The translations under genes were made by a program, and so were the position numbers. Positions 62,737-64,000 of a stretch of 64,000 nt of DNA are shown in pieces. The notes under the pieces are model-generated. The model was not told the DNA's origin, ran no database searches, and saw nothing but the letters and a program-made list of their open reading frames with translations. The first letter of the stretch is position 1. Every line of letters starts with the position of its first letter. This stretch comes from Leeuwenhoekiella sp. MAR_2009_132 (GTDB lineage: Bacteria; Bacteroidota; Bacteroidia; Flavobacteriales; Flavobacteriaceae): contig NZ_JHZY01000002.1 in assembly GCF_000687915.1 (NCBI RefSeq), forward strand, positions 1,736,001 to 1,800,000. The letters run 5' to 3'.

Positions 62737-63915
62737 TTACTTCACTGAAAATTTAAATGAAGTTTGGGTTTTATAGGTTTCTCCCGGTTTTAATACAGTG
62801 CTAGGAAACTCAGGTTGATTAGGTGAATCCGGGTAATGCTGGGTTTCTAAGCAAAATCCGCTTCGGTATGCATACGTACTTGTACCACCTTTTTGAGTTA
62901 GCGTTCCATCTAAGAAATTACCGGTGTAAAACTGTATAGCAGGCTCTGTGGTTTCCACTTCAAGAAAACGTCCACTTTCAGAATCGTAGGCAGTTGCCGC
63001 AAGTCGCATTTGACCGTCTTCCCCATTTAGTATCCAACAATGATCGTAACCTTTACCTTTTGCTAACTGATCATTCTCAGCATCAATATCAGTCTTAATA
63101 AGTTTTGGTGTATTAAAATCAAATGGTGTCCCTTCTACTGTAGCTAATTCACCTGTTGGAATAAGCGTCTCATCTACCGGAAGGTATTGATCTGCATTAA
63201 GCATCACTTCGGTATCTAAAATGGTATTATTAAAATCTCCAGAAAGATTAAAATAAGTGTGTTGTGTTAAATTAACCACCGTAGTCTTGTCTGTTTGTGC
63301 CTCGTAATCTATTAATAATGTATTATCTGAAAGCAATGTATACGTGACAATTGTCTGCAAATTACCGGGATACCCCTGATCACCGTCTTTACTCAAATAG
63401 GTGAGCTTCAAGCCTACAGTATCGCCATCTTTTACTTCTTCTGCAGTCCAGATCACTTTATCAAAACCCGCTCCACCGTGTAAACTATTAGGACCATCGT
63501 TTGTAGGTAACTGATATTCTGTACCATCAAGACTAAATTTTCCTTTTGCGATTCGGTTTCCATAACGGCCTATAATAGCTCCAAAAAATGGCGGATTTCC
63601 GCTCGTATATTGAGCTAAATTATCAAAGCCTAAAACCACATCTTGAAAGGTACTGTCTTTACCAGGTGCTTTTAAACTTGTTATAATGCCTCCATAGGTA
63701 ATGATGTCAACCTCCATTCCATTTACATTAACTAGCTTGTATTTATCTACTGTGATACTGTCTAATTTGCCAAACTCAGTTTTAGTAATAGAAGCTTCGG
63801 GCATTTCGGCAACAACTGCCGTTTCTTCTTTCTTGGTATTATTTTTACAATTTACCAGCGAAAGTGTCATTGCCAGCACTACCGGAACGACTAAAAAATT
63901 CTTATATATTTTCAT
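62737..63915 (-). CDS. galM: Galactose mutarotase (aldose 1-epimerase), lipoprotein
   Basis: A 392-residue aldose 1-epimerase with a lipoprotein signal (LAMTLSLVNCKNN, lipid Cys about residue 23). The catalytic His lies in TQHTYFNLSGD and the catalytic Glu in GFCLETQHYPDSPNQPEFPS; substrate-binding GRYGNRI and LHGGAGFDKVIW are present. It interconverts alpha and beta anomers of galactose or related sugars, here probably in the periplasm. A further gene ends 20 bp upstream on the same strand, so the enzyme belongs to a sugar-use operon running off the window. Confidence 0.92.
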   Translation of the reverse strand: MKIYKNFLVVPVVLAMTLSLVNCKNNTKKEETAVVAEMPEASITKTEFGKLDSITVDKYKLVNVNGMEVDIITYGGIITSLKAPGKDSTFQDVVLGFDNLAQYTSGNPPFFGAIIGRYGNRIAKGKFSLDGTEYQLPTNDGPNSLHGGAGFDKVIWTAEEVKDGDTVGLKLTYLSKDGDQGYPGNLQTIVTYTLLSDNTLLIDYEAQTDKTTVVNLTQHTYFNLSGDFNNTILDTEVMLNADQYLPVDETLIPTGELATVEGTPFDFNTPKLIKTDIDAENDQLAKGKGYDHCWILNGEDGQMRLAATAYDSESGRFLEVETTEPAIQFYTGNFLDGTLTQKGGTSTYAYRSGFCLETQHYPDSPNQPEFPSTVLKPGETYKTQTSFKFSVK

Positions 63916-63935
63916 AATTCTAATAGTTTAGAAAC

Positions 63936-64000
63936 TTACATCCCGTGTTGAAACAGGTGGTAATAAGCCTCGTTAGCGTTAATGGTATCTTTAAACTCGC
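63936..64000 (-). CDS. C-terminal fragment of an upstream sugar-operon gene
   Basis: The last 21 residues (ending EAYYHLFQHGM before TAA at 63938-63936) of a minus-strand gene that continues beyond the window. The pattern resembles the C-terminus of sugar kinases of the FGGY family, but so short a piece cannot be assigned. It precedes galM by 20 bp. Confidence 0.5.
   Translation of the reverse strand, partial: EFKDTINANEAYYHLFQHGM

Noticed and set aside
1..64000. tRNA, rRNA, CRISPR arrays, prophage and insertion sequences
   Set aside because: Looked for in all spacers on both strands by eye; none was found.

Overview
The window is a 64 kb stretch of a low-GC Bacteroidota chromosome, almost certainly a flavobacterium (family Flavobacteriaceae, probably marine). 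The reasons are a type B sorting-domain protein of the type IX secretion system (T9SS, 49046-51781), several Bacteroidota-restricted families (DUF6495, DUF5606, BatA-type VWA proteins), TAnnTTTG-type -7 promoter elements with almost no Shine-Dalgarno signals, and an S6-S18-L9 operon driven by a textbook TTTG-N19-TAnnTTTG promoter. I cannot name the genus. No rRNA, tRNA, CRISPR array, insertion sequence or prophage was seen, and no gene-free stretch exceeds 300 bp (the longest, 30747-31023, is a divergent regulatory region).

Layout. 1-2951: the tail of a DUF2400 protein, then two tandem, closely similar GAF-histidine kinases; the second has no normal start codon for its GAF domain. 3025-7183: a BatA-like VWA membrane protein, a dihydroorotase homologue lacking its metal-binding histidines, a small membrane protein and a carboxylesterase, in one run. 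7186-15472: an MBL-fold hydrolase, a conserved protein of unclear function, hisS, a MacB-type permease, DUF6495, rplI-rpsR-rpsF and a LytTR response regulator. 15529-21495: priA, DUF2147, YihY, nadC, rlmH and a GyrI-like protein. 21606-31779: the most unusual locus, an operon encoding a YbjN/CesT-like protein, PspA, a YqiJ/NfeD-like membrane protein with a ten-fold Asp-X run, a YqiK-type flotillin and a giant 1636-residue AAA+ ATPase. It faces a divergent XRE regulator with an S24-like sensor domain.

31782-36327 holds housekeeping genes (hydroxylase, mazG, DUF5606, def, ruvX, dapD). 36337-41823 is a surface-glycan cluster: GT9, a CDP-glycerol-transferase/GT2 fusion, a Kdo-kinase-like protein, an unknown GT-B-like protein and a GT-A transferase. 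41940-48857: tsaC/sua5, CCA-adding enzyme, heme A synthase, a pRiA4b ORF-3-like protein, NdpA and uvrB. 49046-54777: the T9SS-secreted protein, an ABC-2 transporter and an unknown protein with kinase-like motifs. 54828-58940: a GH15 glycosidase divergent from a fused OtsAB, a trehalose pair. 58962-62670: secreted M28 and M1 peptidases and a YdeI-like protein. 62737-64000: a lipoprotein galactose mutarotase behind a truncated gene.

The main functional theme outside housekeeping is the cell envelope: membrane-stress scaffolding (PspA/flotillin/AAA), surface polysaccharide assembly, secretion, and osmoprotection by trehalose.
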